Origin: Caldicellulosiruptor changbaiensis
Lineage (GTDB): Bacteria; Bacillota; Thermoanaerobacteria; Caldicellulosiruptorales; Caldicellulosiruptoraceae
Length of the DNA stretch: 64,000 nt
Assembly (NCBI RefSeq): GCF_003999255.1
Contig: NZ_CP034791.1
Location: 1,342,501 to 1,406,500, forward strand
Reading direction: 5' to 3'
Below, piece after piece: positions 52,779 to 62,636 of this stretch (position 1 is its first letter; each line of letters starts with the position of its first letter). The notes beneath the pieces were generated by a model that was not told where the DNA came from, searched no databases, and saw only the letters and a program-made list of their open reading frames with translations. A program made the position numbers and the translations under genes.

Positions 52779-54302
52779 TCACCTCGTAATAAGTTGTTTG
52801 AGATTTGAAAATTTAAGCACTCTGAAAATAAAAAGAAAGATTGTGTAAACTGCTATACAGCCAATTACCAACACACTTCCTTGCACAATGTTAGAACTTT
52901 CGGTAAGTAGCCTAATTATTAAACTGCCTGTAATAACCATTATAGCACTTGAAATTACAATGTAAAGCAATTTGTTCACACTAAAAGCATTTATGTTTTG
53001 GTTTTTCAGCTCTAAAAAATTCACTAAGAAGATTACTGTATAGCACACTAAATTAGCCAAGATACAGCCTGCAATGTTCAAATTGTATATCACAATAAAA
53101 ACAAACATACACGCAATTTTTATTACAATAGCAATTAGTATGCTTTTAACAGGCACCAAAAACTTGCCCAAACCTTGAAGAACAGAGGTTGAAAACTGAA
53201 CCAGTGATATTACTAAAGTGATCAAAGACGAGAGTCTCAATACCTCACCGCCTGTTGGACTATTAAAAAATACGAGATTAATTATAATATCTGGAAAAAA
53301 GAAAAATGCTGCTACACAGGGTACATTTATTAAAAGTACATATTCTAAACCCTGAGCTATGAGTTCTTTTTTTTCGGACAAGGTTTTGGCTGATGACATA
53401 TATGAAATAATACTAATTGCCATTGAAATACTAAATGTAAGTGGAACATGAATTAATGTCATTGCCTTTCCTGAGAAAATACCAAAAAGCTCAGATGTAA
53501 ATCTATTTGGATAATGTCTCATGCTCATAAAATAGGGAAAAAAGAGTGAATCAGTTATTGAAATAGCAGACATCAAAAATGAAGAAAGAGAAAAATAAAA
53601 CGTAAGGATAATAATCCTTCTTGCTATTGGTAGACTTTCTCTAAAAAGTGGTTGTAAATTTTTATTAAGATGCATCTGCTGCTTTTTAAAAGCTGCATAA
53701 AGAAAAGCTAATGAAACCAAAGCTCCTAAGCTTGCACCCAAAAGTGCACCTGCAACCGAAAGTGAAACGCCTCTTGCAAGTAAAATAATACACAGCACAA
53801 GACCAAAACCAACACGGCCTATTGATTCTAATATCTGGGATATTGAAGTTATATACATCTTTTTTATTCCATTAAAATACCCTCGGTAAGCCGACTGCAC
53901 AGAAACAACAAAAAGCGCAGGTGCTAAAGCCAAATATGGAAAGAGCACCTCAGGTGGCCATTTAAAAATTGCTATTATCCTCTTTGCAGCAATTACATAC
54001 AAAAGAGAAAATACAAATGAGAAGATTGTAATTGTAATCAAACTCATATAAAATGTAGCACTAATAGCCTTATAATCTCTTTCTGGATTATAAGTTGAAA
54101 TAAACTTTGCAACTGCTAACGAAAAACCTGTCATGCTAAATGTCAAGATAGTAGTATAAATGGGATAAGGCAGCTGATACAACCCTATCCCATAGTCTCC
54201 AACTATATTTATGAGCGGTACCTTCAAAAGAATTCCTACAAACTTTGCAAAAATTGAACCTATTGATAGCACAAGGGCGGAATATATTAATCCTTTTTTC
54301 AT
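52779..54302 (-). CDS. SpoVB-like polysaccharide/lipid flippase (MATE/MOP superfamily)
   Basis: A 507-residue integral membrane protein with about 14 spans. The N-terminus GLIYSALVLSIGSIFAKFVG and IVGDYGIGLYQLPYPIYTTI are typical of stage V sporulation protein B and YtgP-like members, which flip lipid-linked cell-wall precursors. Placement next to spo0A suits a cell-envelope or sporulation role. Which precursor it moves is unknown. Confidence 0.85.
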   Translation of the reverse strand: MKKGLIYSALVLSIGSIFAKFVGILLKVPLINIVGDYGIGLYQLPYPIYTTILTFSMTGFSLAVAKFISTYNPERDYKAISATFYMSLITITIFSFVFSLLYVIAAKRIIAIFKWPPEVLFPYLALAPALFVVSVQSAYRGYFNGIKKMYITSISQILESIGRVGFGLVLCIILLARGVSLSVAGALLGASLGALVSLAFLYAAFKKQQMHLNKNLQPLFRESLPIARRIIILTFYFSLSSFLMSAISITDSLFFPYFMSMRHYPNRFTSELFGIFSGKAMTLIHVPLTFSISMAISIISYMSSAKTLSEKKELIAQGLEYVLLINVPCVAAFFFFPDIIINLVFFNSPTGGEVLRLSSLITLVISLVQFSTSVLQGLGKFLVPVKSILIAIVIKIACMFVFIVIYNLNIAGCILANLVCYTVIFLVNFLELKNQNINAFSVNKLLYIVISSAIMVITGSLIIRLLTESSNIVQGSVLVIGCIAVYTIFLFIFRVLKFSNLKQLITR

Positions 54303-54370
54303 GAGTTTTTTAAAAAATTTTTAGTCTTATTAATAAGTGTATGTATAAACTTCTTTTTTAAAAACTTCTT

Positions 54371-55174
54371 TTACTTTGCCTTGGAAGATTTTTTGAGCTT
54401 TAATCTCAATTTATCGCTTATCAATGCAATAAATTCAGCATTTGTGGGTTTTCCCCTTTCTTGGGATGTTGAGTATCCAAAGTACTTGTAAAGAGCATCT
54501 ACTTTGCCCCTTGTTGATGAAATTTCAATGGCATGTCGAATAGCTCTTTCAACTCTTGTTGGAGTTGTATTGTACTTTTCGGCAATCAAAGGATATAATG
54601 CCTTTGTAATACCGTTTATCAAATCAGCATCTAATGTTGCCTCAATTATGGCATCTCTTAAAAACTGGTAACCTCTTACATGCGCAGGAATACCAAGCTC
54701 TTTTAAAATCTCTGATACTTCACTCTCTAAGTCAACCTGGTTTATACTATTCTTTGTTGATGACTGATTGATCATTCCTTCTGGTAACTCTTTTTTGACG
54801 GGAAGGTTAAAAACAAGCTGCCTGACTCTTTCTATCATGACATTCAAGTCAAAAGGCTTTACAAAATAGTACAGAGCACCCATGTTAACAGCCTTTTGAG
54901 AAATGTTCTCCTGTCCAACTGCAGAGATTACAATTATGTTTGGTTTGGTTTTCATGGTAGATAAATTCTCAATCACGCCTATTCCATCTAAATAGGGCAT
55001 TATAATGTCAAGCATTAAAAGATCAGGTTTTAGCTCCTCTACAACCTTTAATGTTTCAACTCCATCATAAGAGTTTCCCACAACCATAAAATCTGGCTGT
55101 GAATTGAAAACTTCAGTAAGAAGCATATTGAATTGTCTGTTGTCATCAGCAATGACAACTCTCAGTTTTTCCAT
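54371..55174 (-). CDS. spo0A: Master response regulator Spo0A
   Basis: The 267-residue protein has a receiver domain with phospho-acceptor Asp56 (LLMLDIIMPYLDG) and the conserved Lys in YYFVKPFD near residue 108. The C-terminal Spo0A DNA-binding domain contains IGVPAHVRGYQ-like text (here LGIPAHVRGYQFLRDAI) and TPTRVERAIRHAIE. It controls entry into sporulation and stationary-phase genes. It follows spoIVB, the normal order, with its own sigma-H-like promoter. Confidence 0.96.
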   Translation of the reverse strand: MEKLRVVIADDNRQFNMLLTEVFNSQPDFMVVGNSYDGVETLKVVEELKPDLLMLDIIMPYLDGIGVIENLSTMKTKPNIIVISAVGQENISQKAVNMGALYYFVKPFDLNVMIERVRQLVFNLPVKKELPEGMINQSSTKNSINQVDLESEVSEILKELGIPAHVRGYQFLRDAIIEATLDADLINGITKALYPLIAEKYNTTPTRVERAIRHAIEISSTRGKVDALYKYFGYSTSQERGKPTNAEFIALISDKLRLKLKKSSKAK

Positions 55175-55208
55175 ATATCTCCCTCATTTTATTGTGTTAT
55201 ATACATAA

Positions 55209-55252
55209 AAATTCAACAATTGATGGAAACATCCTTTTAGCAATAACCGACA
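55209..55252 (-). promoter_or_regulatory. Sigma-H-like promoter and 0A-box-like site before spo0A
   Basis: Minus-strand AAAGGATGT (55229-55237) and GTTGAATTT (55209-55217), spaced 11 nt, fit the sigma-H pattern (RnAGGAwww, RnnGAATww). TGTCGGT (55246-55252) resembles the 0A box TGTCGAA. This matches the known sigma-H and autoregulated control of spo0A in Bacillus. The assignment is by pattern only. Confidence 0.6.
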
Positions 55253-55255
55253 AAT

Positions 55256-56494
55256 TTATCTTATTCTATTTGTCATATTTATCATATTTTCAATAAAAAC
55301 AGCATAACCTTTATCTGGTTCTTTCATAAACACATGTGTAACAGCCCCTACCAGCTTGTTATCTTGGATAATTGGAGAACCGCTCATACCCTGAACAATT
55401 CCACCTGTAATTTTTATGAGTCTTTTGTCAGTAACTTTAATCACCAAGGCCTTTGTCGAATTTCTATAAAGTGGCAAAATCTTCTCTACCTTTACCTTAA
55501 ACTTTTGGATACTATTTGAAATATCTGTTATAATATACGCATCACCAACATGAACATCTTGCGCTCTTGCAACCTCATAGTTAACCCCATATCTTAAAAA
55601 ATCTTTATCTATTAATTTTCCATATACCCCAAACTGACTGTTAATCAGAATATTTCCAACAACTGCATTTTCATCAATATTTCCTATGACTTCACCAATT
55701 TCCTGGTATTCATTCTTTTTTATGTCGATTACCTCTGCTTTATAAACTTGACCTTCTTTCAAATCAAGTAGTATGTTTGTGTCGATGTCTGAAATTCCAT
55801 GTCCAAGCGCACCAAACGTACCTCTTTTCTTGTCCACAAATGTAAGTGTTCCTATACCGCTTGTGCCGTCTCTAACCCAAAGGCCTATTTTATAGACTCC
55901 CTCGCTGCTGAGTATAGGTCTGATTTTAACCTCTTTATAGTACTCACCTCTTTTAACTAAAAGTGTTACTGTTTTTCCCTGTGATGAATTTATTATTTTG
56001 AACAGCTGGTCACAATCTCTTAGTTTTTGGCCATTTGCACTTATTATCTGGTCGCCAATCTGAACTCCTGCTTCCCTTGCTGGAATTTTGGGCTTTGAAT
56101 TTTCTGAATATACATAAGAATATCCTATCACTAAAATTCCATTTGTCATTAGCTTAATACCAACAAATCTCCCCATTACAATCAAATCTTTTTGTTCAAT
56201 TATGGATATCTTTAGCACTTTTAAAGGAATAGCACCTATTCTCAGCTCACAGATAAGAGAGTTTGATTTGTTATTGAGGTAAAAGGTGCTTGTTTTAAAT
56301 AGCAAATTGTTCTTGATTGTTTTTAAAACATTATTATTCACCGAACTTACATCTACAAAGACAGGAGTTTTTATAGATACACATTTATCTGACTTGTAAC
56401 ATGTTAGATAATCGGGGGTAATATTTAAGTATATAAAAAATAAAGTGGTTGCAATTAGATAAAAAAGAAAAATTGAAAATACTACTTTTTTCAA
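55256..56494 (-). CDS. spoIVB: SpoIVB peptidase
   Basis: Secreted serine protease that signals between forespore and mother cell. The 412 residues have an N-terminal membrane span (residues 3-21), a PDZ domain (GVQIGDQIISANGQKLRDCDQ, about residues 145-205) and an S55 peptidase domain with GALGHGISD (His) and GGIVQGMSGSPIIQDNKLVG (Ser). The start is TTG 56494 with a weak ribosome binding site. Confidence 0.93.
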   Translation of the reverse strand: MKKVVFSIFLFYLIATTLFFIYLNITPDYLTCYKSDKCVSIKTPVFVDVSSVNNNVLKTIKNNLLFKTSTFYLNNKSNSLICELRIGAIPLKVLKISIIEQKDLIVMGRFVGIKLMTNGILVIGYSYVYSENSKPKIPAREAGVQIGDQIISANGQKLRDCDQLFKIINSSQGKTVTLLVKRGEYYKEVKIRPILSSEGVYKIGLWVRDGTSGIGTLTFVDKKRGTFGALGHGISDIDTNILLDLKEGQVYKAEVIDIKKNEYQEIGEVIGNIDENAVVGNILINSQFGVYGKLIDKDFLRYGVNYEVARAQDVHVGDAYIITDISNSIQKFKVKVEKILPLYRNSTKALVIKVTDKRLIKITGGIVQGMSGSPIIQDNKLVGAVTHVFMKEPDKGYAVFIENMINMTNRIR

Positions 56495-56574
56495 TTTGTA
56501 ACACCGTCTATAATCAAAATTCTATTAAAATATCCTCCCCACTCTTTTTCGAATATATTCTGAATAATTCTTTT

Positions 56575-58230
56575 TTAGACAAACTGAGCTTTTAATTGTT
56601 TTGCATGAAGAATTGAACTGTCAGTAATGTCCTCCCCCGAAAACATACGCGCAATCTCTTTCAGTGACTCATTTTCTTCTAACCTTTTTACACTCGAAAC
56701 TGTTGACTGGTTTTTAATCTCTTTGTATACATAAAAATGAGTGTCAGCAGCAGCTGCAACCTGAGGTAAATGAGTAATACAAATGACTTGATGCTTTTTA
56801 GAAAGGTCTTTTAAAAGCCTTGCAAGCTTGCTTGCTGCAATGCCGCTTAGGCCACTGTCTATCTCATCAAATATTATAAGCAAAACATCATCCTTTTCAG
56901 CCATAATGGATTTGACGGCAAGCATTATTCTGGAAAGCTCACCACCAGAAGCAATATTGCTTAGGCTTTTTAGTTCTTGTCCAAGATTTGTTGAAATTAA
57001 AAACTCTATCTCATCTATCCCTTCTTCGTACAAATCCCTCTGTGAAAATGCAACTTTGAATTCCACATTTTTCATCTCTAATTGATCTAATAGCTCTAAA
57101 ACCCTTTGTTCAAACTTTTTTGCGGCTTCTTTTCTAAACTTTGAAATATCATTTGCAAGCAAATAAAGCCTTTCTTCTATCTTTGAAATCTCGCTTTTTA
57201 ACTCTTCTATCATTTCACTGTTCTTTTCGATTGCCATTTTTTGTTTTATAAGCTCTTGCTTGAAGTTCAAAACTTGTTCAAGGCTTCCGCCATACTTTTT
57301 CTTTAACCTATTTATCTTGTCAAGTCTATCAACTATTGCCTCTAACTCATGTTCATCTATTATGTAAGAGTCAGATTTCTTTGAGATAGCAAATGACATA
57401 TCCTCAACTTCATAATAGATGTTGTTTAATCTTTCAATGATATCTTTAAAACTGTCATCAAACTTTGAGTTCTCACTTGCAAGTTTGATACAAACTTCTA
57501 TTGACTCTATGAGGTTTTTGTTAAAGATATGTAACATCCTTTCTGTATTATACTTTAGTTTTGAAATATTCTGTACAATATCCTTCCTTCTTTCAAGTTC
57601 AATATCCTCTCCAAGACGCGGAGAGACACTCTCGATCTCATTAATTTGATAATTGAGAATGTCTAAGTTTCTATCCTTCTCCTTCTCTTGGTCGATCAGC
57701 TCTTTCAGTACCTTACTTTTTTCTTGGTACTCATAAAAAAGCTGTCTATATTGATTTTTGAGCTCTTCCACATTCTTTCCACAAAACCTGTCTAAGTACA
57801 TAAGCTGAATTTTCTTGTCGTTTAAAAGATGAGTTTCATTTTGCCCATGAATCTCGAAAATATGCTTTGTTATTTCTCTCAAATTTGACAATGTAACAAA
57901 TTGGTTATTGACCTTGCATATACTCTTGCCATTTGAATATATCTCACGAGAAACAATAAGCTGGCCGTCTTCAGGTACAACGCCCATTGAGTTTAAAAGC
58001 TCAAGAGTGCTTTCTTTCTCTATATCAAAAACTGCCGAGACTAAAGCCTTTGTACAATTTGTACGAATAATCTCCTTTCTTGCCTTTGTCCCTAAAAGCA
58101 AGGAAAGAGAGTCAATTATTATCGATTTACCAGCTCCTGTTTCACCTGTCAGTATGCTCAAGCCTTTATCAAACTCTATCTCAAGCTTTTCAATTATAGC
58201 AATGTTTTCGATAAGTAATCTTTTTAGCAT
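56575..58230 (-). CDS. recN: DNA repair protein RecN
   Basis: SMC-like ATPase for double-strand break repair. The 551-residue protein has Walker A TGETGAGKS near residue 30, a central coiled coil (about residues 150-360) and a C-terminal ABC region with SGGELSRIMLAVKSI and LLIIFDEIDSGLSG. The start is ATG 58230 with AAGGTGA; the TTG at 58239 sits on that site. argR is directly upstream. Confidence 0.94.
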   Translation of the reverse strand: MLKRLLIENIAIIEKLEIEFDKGLSILTGETGAGKSIIIDSLSLLLGTKARKEIIRTNCTKALVSAVFDIEKESTLELLNSMGVVPEDGQLIVSREIYSNGKSICKVNNQFVTLSNLREITKHIFEIHGQNETHLLNDKKIQLMYLDRFCGKNVEELKNQYRQLFYEYQEKSKVLKELIDQEKEKDRNLDILNYQINEIESVSPRLGEDIELERRKDIVQNISKLKYNTERMLHIFNKNLIESIEVCIKLASENSKFDDSFKDIIERLNNIYYEVEDMSFAISKKSDSYIIDEHELEAIVDRLDKINRLKKKYGGSLEQVLNFKQELIKQKMAIEKNSEMIEELKSEISKIEERLYLLANDISKFRKEAAKKFEQRVLELLDQLEMKNVEFKVAFSQRDLYEEGIDEIEFLISTNLGQELKSLSNIASGGELSRIMLAVKSIMAEKDDVLLIIFDEIDSGLSGIAASKLARLLKDLSKKHQVICITHLPQVAAAADTHFYVYKEIKNQSTVSSVKRLEENESLKEIARMFSGEDITDSSILHAKQLKAQFV

Positions 58231-58235
58231 GATAA

Positions 58236-58694
58236 TCAATCACCTTGACTCAAAATAGCTTTAATTCTCTCAACAATCTTCTCAGCTGCTGCATTCCCCT
58301 TTGTTGCAATAAAGATTGTATCATCGCCTGCTATTGTTCCTATGACCTCTGGCCAGTTCAGTGAATCGATTGCAGCGGCAGCACCCTGAGCGGCCCCTGT
58401 TATTGTCTTTATTATAACAAGGTTGTCAGCTGTGTCACATTTTATAATCGACTCGGAAAAGACCTTTATTAACTTTTCAGTAATGTTTGCCTCGGGTCCA
58501 GATAATACTGCATATTTGTATTTTCCAGTTTCTGTTAAGACCTTTGTAAGTCTGAGCTCCTTTATATCTCTTGAAACTGTCGCTTGAGTGACATCGTACC
58601 CTAACTCTCTTAGTTTTTCAACAAGCTCTTCTTGAGTTTCTATGTCCTCACTTTGAATTATCTCTAAAATCTTTTGTTGTCTTTCAGATTTCAT
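58236..58694 (-). CDS. argR: Arginine repressor ArgR/AhrC
   Basis: Hexameric arginine-responsive regulator. The 152-residue protein has the N-terminal winged helix (RQQKILEIIQSEDIETQEEL, GYDVTQATVSRDIKEL) and the C-terminal arginine-binding domain with GAAQGAAAAIDSL and IAGDDTIFI. The argR-recN pairing is typical of Firmicutes. Confidence 0.95.
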   Translation of the reverse strand: MKSERQQKILEIIQSEDIETQEELVEKLRELGYDVTQATVSRDIKELRLTKVLTETGKYKYAVLSGPEANITEKLIKVFSESIIKCDTADNLVIIKTITGAAQGAAAAIDSLNWPEVIGTIAGDDTIFIATKGNAAAEKIVERIKAILSQGD

Positions 58695-58717
58695 TTTACA
58701 AATCTACACCTCTCTTT

Positions 58718-59500
58718 TTACTCTTTAATCTTCTCTCTTAACACCTCATAAAAGTTTTTCTTTTTAAATCTCACAAGTTTTAGCTTTTTTGATGAAATCC
58801 TACATTCCAGATACTCACCTTTTTTAAGCGTATCTGCAACTCTTCCATCACTTACAACCAAAACCTCATCAGACTCGCTTTTTATCTTTACAACCCGGTC
58901 ATCACCTAAAACTAAACTTCTTGAGCTCAAAGAATGGGGACAAATAGGGGTGACAACCATCACCCCTAATTGTGGCTCAACTATTGGACCTCCTGCTGAA
59001 AGAGAGTATGCAGTAGAACCTGTTGCAGTTGCGATAATGATCCCATCGCTTCTGTACTCCTGTGCGAATACTTCATCTATATAAAGACTCAAATCTATAA
59101 TATTGAATGTACTCCTGGCTAAGCAAATATCATTTAGTGCATAGAATATTTTGTCTTTAAAATGGGCTTCAACAAGGTGCCTCTCTTCAATAAAGTAATC
59201 ATTGTCAATTATCTTTTTAATGGCAAAATGAATATTGTCGGCCACCTCTTCTGTCAGATACCCAACACGTCCACAGTTGATTCCAAGCACAGGAAGATTC
59301 TCTTTTGCAACCTTTTCAACAACATTAAGTAGAGTTCCGTCACCGCCAATTGTTATCAAAAAATTAACTTTTACACTATCTTTGTTTTTCTCATTCATAA
59401 GTACCCAGTCAATTTTCTCATTTTTAAGAACACTTACAATCTTATCCAAAATCTCCTTGCTGAGTTCTTTTTGGAAATTGGCAAATACTCCTACAATCAT
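58718..59500 (-). CDS. nadK: NAD kinase
   Basis: Phosphorylates NAD to NADP. The 260-residue protein has the kinase motif TIGGDGTLLNVVEKV near residue 52, LGINCGRVGYLTEE and RSDGIIIATATGSTAYSLSAGGP. It precedes argR in the usual cluster. Confidence 0.95.
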   Translation of the reverse strand: MIVGVFANFQKELSKEILDKIVSVLKNEKIDWVLMNEKNKDSVKVNFLITIGGDGTLLNVVEKVAKENLPVLGINCGRVGYLTEEVADNIHFAIKKIIDNDYFIEERHLVEAHFKDKIFYALNDICLARSTFNIIDLSLYIDEVFAQEYRSDGIIIATATGSTAYSLSAGGPIVEPQLGVMVVTPICPHSLSSRSLVLGDDRVVKIKSESDEVLVVSDGRVADTLKKGEYLECRISSKKLKLVRFKKKNFYEVLREKIKE

Positions 59501-59539
59501 TTGTGTAATTTAACTCCTTAAAATTAAAAAGTTTGTGAA

Positions 59540-59884
59540 TTAACCTGCTGGCCATGAGAATTTTCGCCCACCAAGTAGGTGAAAGTGTAGATGATTAACC
59601 GTCTGACCGCCATCTTCACCACAATTGACAACAATTCTAAAGCCTTTTTCTTTTACCCCAAATCTGTCAGATAGTTCTTTTGCAACAACAAATATATGAC
59701 CTATAAGCTCTTTGTGGCTATTGTCAAGGTGATTTAAACTTTCTATGTGCTGTTTCGGTACAACCAAAATATGAACAGGAGCTGTGGGGTTTATGTCTTT
59801 GAAAGCACAAACATGTTCATCTTCATAAACTATCTCAGAGGGTATTTGTTTATTCACAATCTTGCAAAAGATACACTCACCCAT
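59540..59884 (-). CDS. hinT: HIT-family hydrolase (HinT-like)
   Basis: Small nucleotide-binding hydrolase of 114 residues. The histidine triad HLHFHLLGG is near the C-terminus, and the zinc-type N-terminus ECIFCKIV is present. The start is ATG 59884 with GAGGGAGG; the frame open to 59902 overlaps the end of alaS. Confidence 0.92.
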   Translation of the reverse strand: MGECIFCKIVNKQIPSEIVYEDEHVCAFKDINPTAPVHILVVPKQHIESLNHLDNSHKELIGHIFVVAKELSDRFGVKEKGFRIVVNCGEDGGQTVNHLHFHLLGGRKFSWPAG

Positions 59885-59885
59885 C

Positions 59886-62531
59886 TTAACTTCCTCCCTC
59901 AATAGAGCTTTTGATTAGCTCAATTGCTCTTTGAGCTGCTAAATCTAAATTCTCAATTTTGTTGCCTCCGCCCTGAGCAAAATCAGGTCTTCCTCCACCT
60001 TTGCCACCAAGCACCTCACAAACATCTTTTACTGTTTTGCCGCAGTCTATACCCTTTTTCACTGCCTCTTTTGAACATGCCATCAGCACAATAGCCTTTT
60101 TATCTTGTTTTATCAAGTTCAAAACTATTGCCTTTGAATCCCTTTCTCGAATTCTGTCGGTCAAAAGCCTTATATAATCTGTATCCTGTGTCTCCTTCTT
60201 GTTTATAATCAGTCTAAACTCGCCAATTTGCAAACCTTCATTGTAGAGTAATGATAGCTCATTGTCTACAAGCAAAAGTTTGTGCTTTTCTAACTCTTTT
60301 TCAAGAGCAGTTATCCTTTCCTCAAGCTGGTTGATTTTTGCAACAATTTCACTGTCGCTGTTTGCTTTGAGTTTGTTTCTTATATCTTTTAGCACCTTTT
60401 GATTATTTAGCATGAACTCATACACTTTATTGCCTGTTATAGCCTCAATTCTTCTAACACCTGCAGCAACGCTTGACTCTGAAATTATCTTAAACATTCC
60501 TATTTGTCCTGTGTTGTCAACGTGAGTGCCTCCACACAGTTCCATACTGAAATCGCCTATTTTTATAACCCTGACTATATTAGAATACTTCTCATCAAAT
60601 AGTGCAGTTGCTCCCATCTTTATTGCTGAATCTAAGTCAGTCTGAATCTTTTCAACAGGAATAGCTTGCTGGATGATGTCATTTACCATCTTCTCAATCT
60701 CAACTATCTGTTCCTCACTCAATGCTTCAAAGTGAGCAAAGTCAAACCTGAGTCTTTCTGGCTCAACAAGTGAACCACTTTGCGTTGCATGCTCACCAAG
60801 TATCCTTCTCAAGCTGCTGTGTAAGAGGTGGGTTGCTGTGTGATTCTTCATTATGGCAAGCCTCAAATTCTTATTGACCTTCGCAAATACATTGTTGTCA
60901 ACTGCAATCTCGCCTTTTATTACCTTCGCTTTATGAAGAATTGTCCCTTTTGGTCCCTTTTTGACATCTAAAACCTCTGCAATCCCACTTTCGGTTTCTA
61001 ATACACCTTTGTCTGCTACCTGTCCACCACTTTCTGCATAAAATGGAGTTTTATCTAAAATAATGTAACAGATATCTCCCTCTTTTGTATATGAAACCTC
61101 ATCATCATTTGAGAAAATCTTTAATACCCTGCTCTGTGTTTCTAAGGTGTCATATCCAACAAAGACCGTTTCAACTTCATCTTCGATAGTTATATTGATA
61201 TCCTTCCAACCAATATTTTCAAGCTCTTTTTGTGCCATGCGTGCTCTTTCTTTTTGCTCTTGCATGAGCTTGTCAAAGCCCGCTTGGTCAACAATTATTC
61301 CTTTCTCTGCAGCAATCTCTTTTGTCAGGTCAAGTGGAAAGCCGTATGTGTCGTATAATTTAAAAGCAATTTCGCCTTTTAACACATTTTCTTTGTTCTT
61401 TTTTAACCTGTCAATCTCGTTTTCGAGAAGCTCAAGTCCAATATCAATTGTCTGGTTGAACCTACTTTCTTCATTATAGAGTACCTTTTTGATGTACTCA
61501 CCTTTTTGAATCAGTTCAGGATACGGATTTTTATAGGCCTCTATCACAGTATCAACAATTAAATGTAAAAACGTCTCTTTCTTGCCAAGCATTCTTCCAT
61601 GTCGTGCTGCCCTTCTGATAAGTCTTCTCAAAACATAGCCTCTACCTTCATTAGAAGGTAAAATACCATCACCAATCATGAAAACGGTACCTCTGATGTG
61701 ATCTGTAATGACTCTGATTGATACATCTTTTTCACTATCTTTGCCATATTCACAACCAGTGATTTCACATATCTTGTCACGAATAACCTTTACTATATCA
61801 ATGTCAAACAATGAATCAACACCTTGCATAATTGCAGCAATTCTCTCAAGTCCCATTCCAGTGTCTATGTTAGGATTCTTGAGCTTGTGATAGACACCAT
61901 TTTCATCTTTGTCAAACTGTGTAAATACAAGATTCCAAAACTCAACATACCTATCACAATCACAGCCAATTCCACATGTCTCCTTGCCACAGCCCTTGTC
62001 CACGCCCCTGTCAAAATATATCTCTGAACAGGGACCACACGGACCTGTTCCTATCTCCCAGAAATTGTCTTCTTTGCCCATTCTTTTAATTCTGTCCTCT
62101 TCAAGTCCAACCTCTTTGTGCCAAATCTCAAATGCTTCATCGTCCTCTTCGTATATTGTCACCCAAAGCCTCTCTTTTGGAAGCTTTAAAACCTCTGTTA
62201 CAAACTCCCAAGCCCAGGTAATTGCTTCTTTCTTGAAATAATCTCCAAAGGAAAAGTTTCCAAGCATCTCGAAGAATGTAGCATGTCTCGCAGTTTTACC
62301 GACTCTGTCAATATCAGGTGTTCTTATGCATTTCTGACATGTAGTTATCCTTCTTCTTGGTGGTTCTTCAATACCTAAAAAATAAGGTTTGAGTGGTGCC
62401 ATCCCAGCATTTATTAAAAGAAGGCTCTTGTCGTTTTTTGGAATTAATGAAAAGCTTGGCAGTCTCAAATGTCCTTTTGACTCGAAAAATTGCAGAAATT
62501 TTTCTCTTATCTCATCAGTGCTCATGTACAT
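59886..62531 (-). CDS. alaS: Alanyl-tRNA synthetase
   Basis: Charges tRNA-Ala and edits mischarged products. The 881-residue protein has the class II catalytic core (about residues 1-240, with INAGMAPLKPYFLG), an editing domain with HTATHLLHSSL and CGGTHVDNTG zinc ligands, and a C-terminal DHHA1 domain (GGKGGGRPDFAQGGG). The start is taken as ATG 62531, 10 nt after AGAAGGG; the TTG at 62537 or a later ATG at 62525 are alternatives. Confidence 0.95.
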   Translation of the reverse strand: MYMSTDEIREKFLQFFESKGHLRLPSFSLIPKNDKSLLLINAGMAPLKPYFLGIEEPPRRRITTCQKCIRTPDIDRVGKTARHATFFEMLGNFSFGDYFKKEAITWAWEFVTEVLKLPKERLWVTIYEEDDEAFEIWHKEVGLEEDRIKRMGKEDNFWEIGTGPCGPCSEIYFDRGVDKGCGKETCGIGCDCDRYVEFWNLVFTQFDKDENGVYHKLKNPNIDTGMGLERIAAIMQGVDSLFDIDIVKVIRDKICEITGCEYGKDSEKDVSIRVITDHIRGTVFMIGDGILPSNEGRGYVLRRLIRRAARHGRMLGKKETFLHLIVDTVIEAYKNPYPELIQKGEYIKKVLYNEESRFNQTIDIGLELLENEIDRLKKNKENVLKGEIAFKLYDTYGFPLDLTKEIAAEKGIIVDQAGFDKLMQEQKERARMAQKELENIGWKDINITIEDEVETVFVGYDTLETQSRVLKIFSNDDEVSYTKEGDICYIILDKTPFYAESGGQVADKGVLETESGIAEVLDVKKGPKGTILHKAKVIKGEIAVDNNVFAKVNKNLRLAIMKNHTATHLLHSSLRRILGEHATQSGSLVEPERLRFDFAHFEALSEEQIVEIEKMVNDIIQQAIPVEKIQTDLDSAIKMGATALFDEKYSNIVRVIKIGDFSMELCGGTHVDNTGQIGMFKIISESSVAAGVRRIEAITGNKVYEFMLNNQKVLKDIRNKLKANSDSEIVAKINQLEERITALEKELEKHKLLLVDNELSLLYNEGLQIGEFRLIINKKETQDTDYIRLLTDRIRERDSKAIVLNLIKQDKKAIVLMACSKEAVKKGIDCGKTVKDVCEVLGGKGGGRPDFAQGGGNKIENLDLAAQRAIELIKSSIEGGS

Positions 62532-62601
62532 GATCAATCAGCCCTTCTATTTAAAATTTTGAAAGTTGCTTTGAGTTTTATATTTTTTCAATACAATCAA
62601 A

Positions 62602-62630
62602 ATTTTATTAAAGCTTAAAAGCAAAGTCAA
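62602..62630 (-). promoter_or_regulatory. alaS promoter (sigma-A type)
   Basis: Minus-strand -35 TTGACT (62625-62630), 17-nt spacer, -10 TAAAAT (62602-62607), about 70 nt before alaS. The leader is too short for a T-box. Confidence 0.68.
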
Positions 62631-62636
62631 CAAAAT

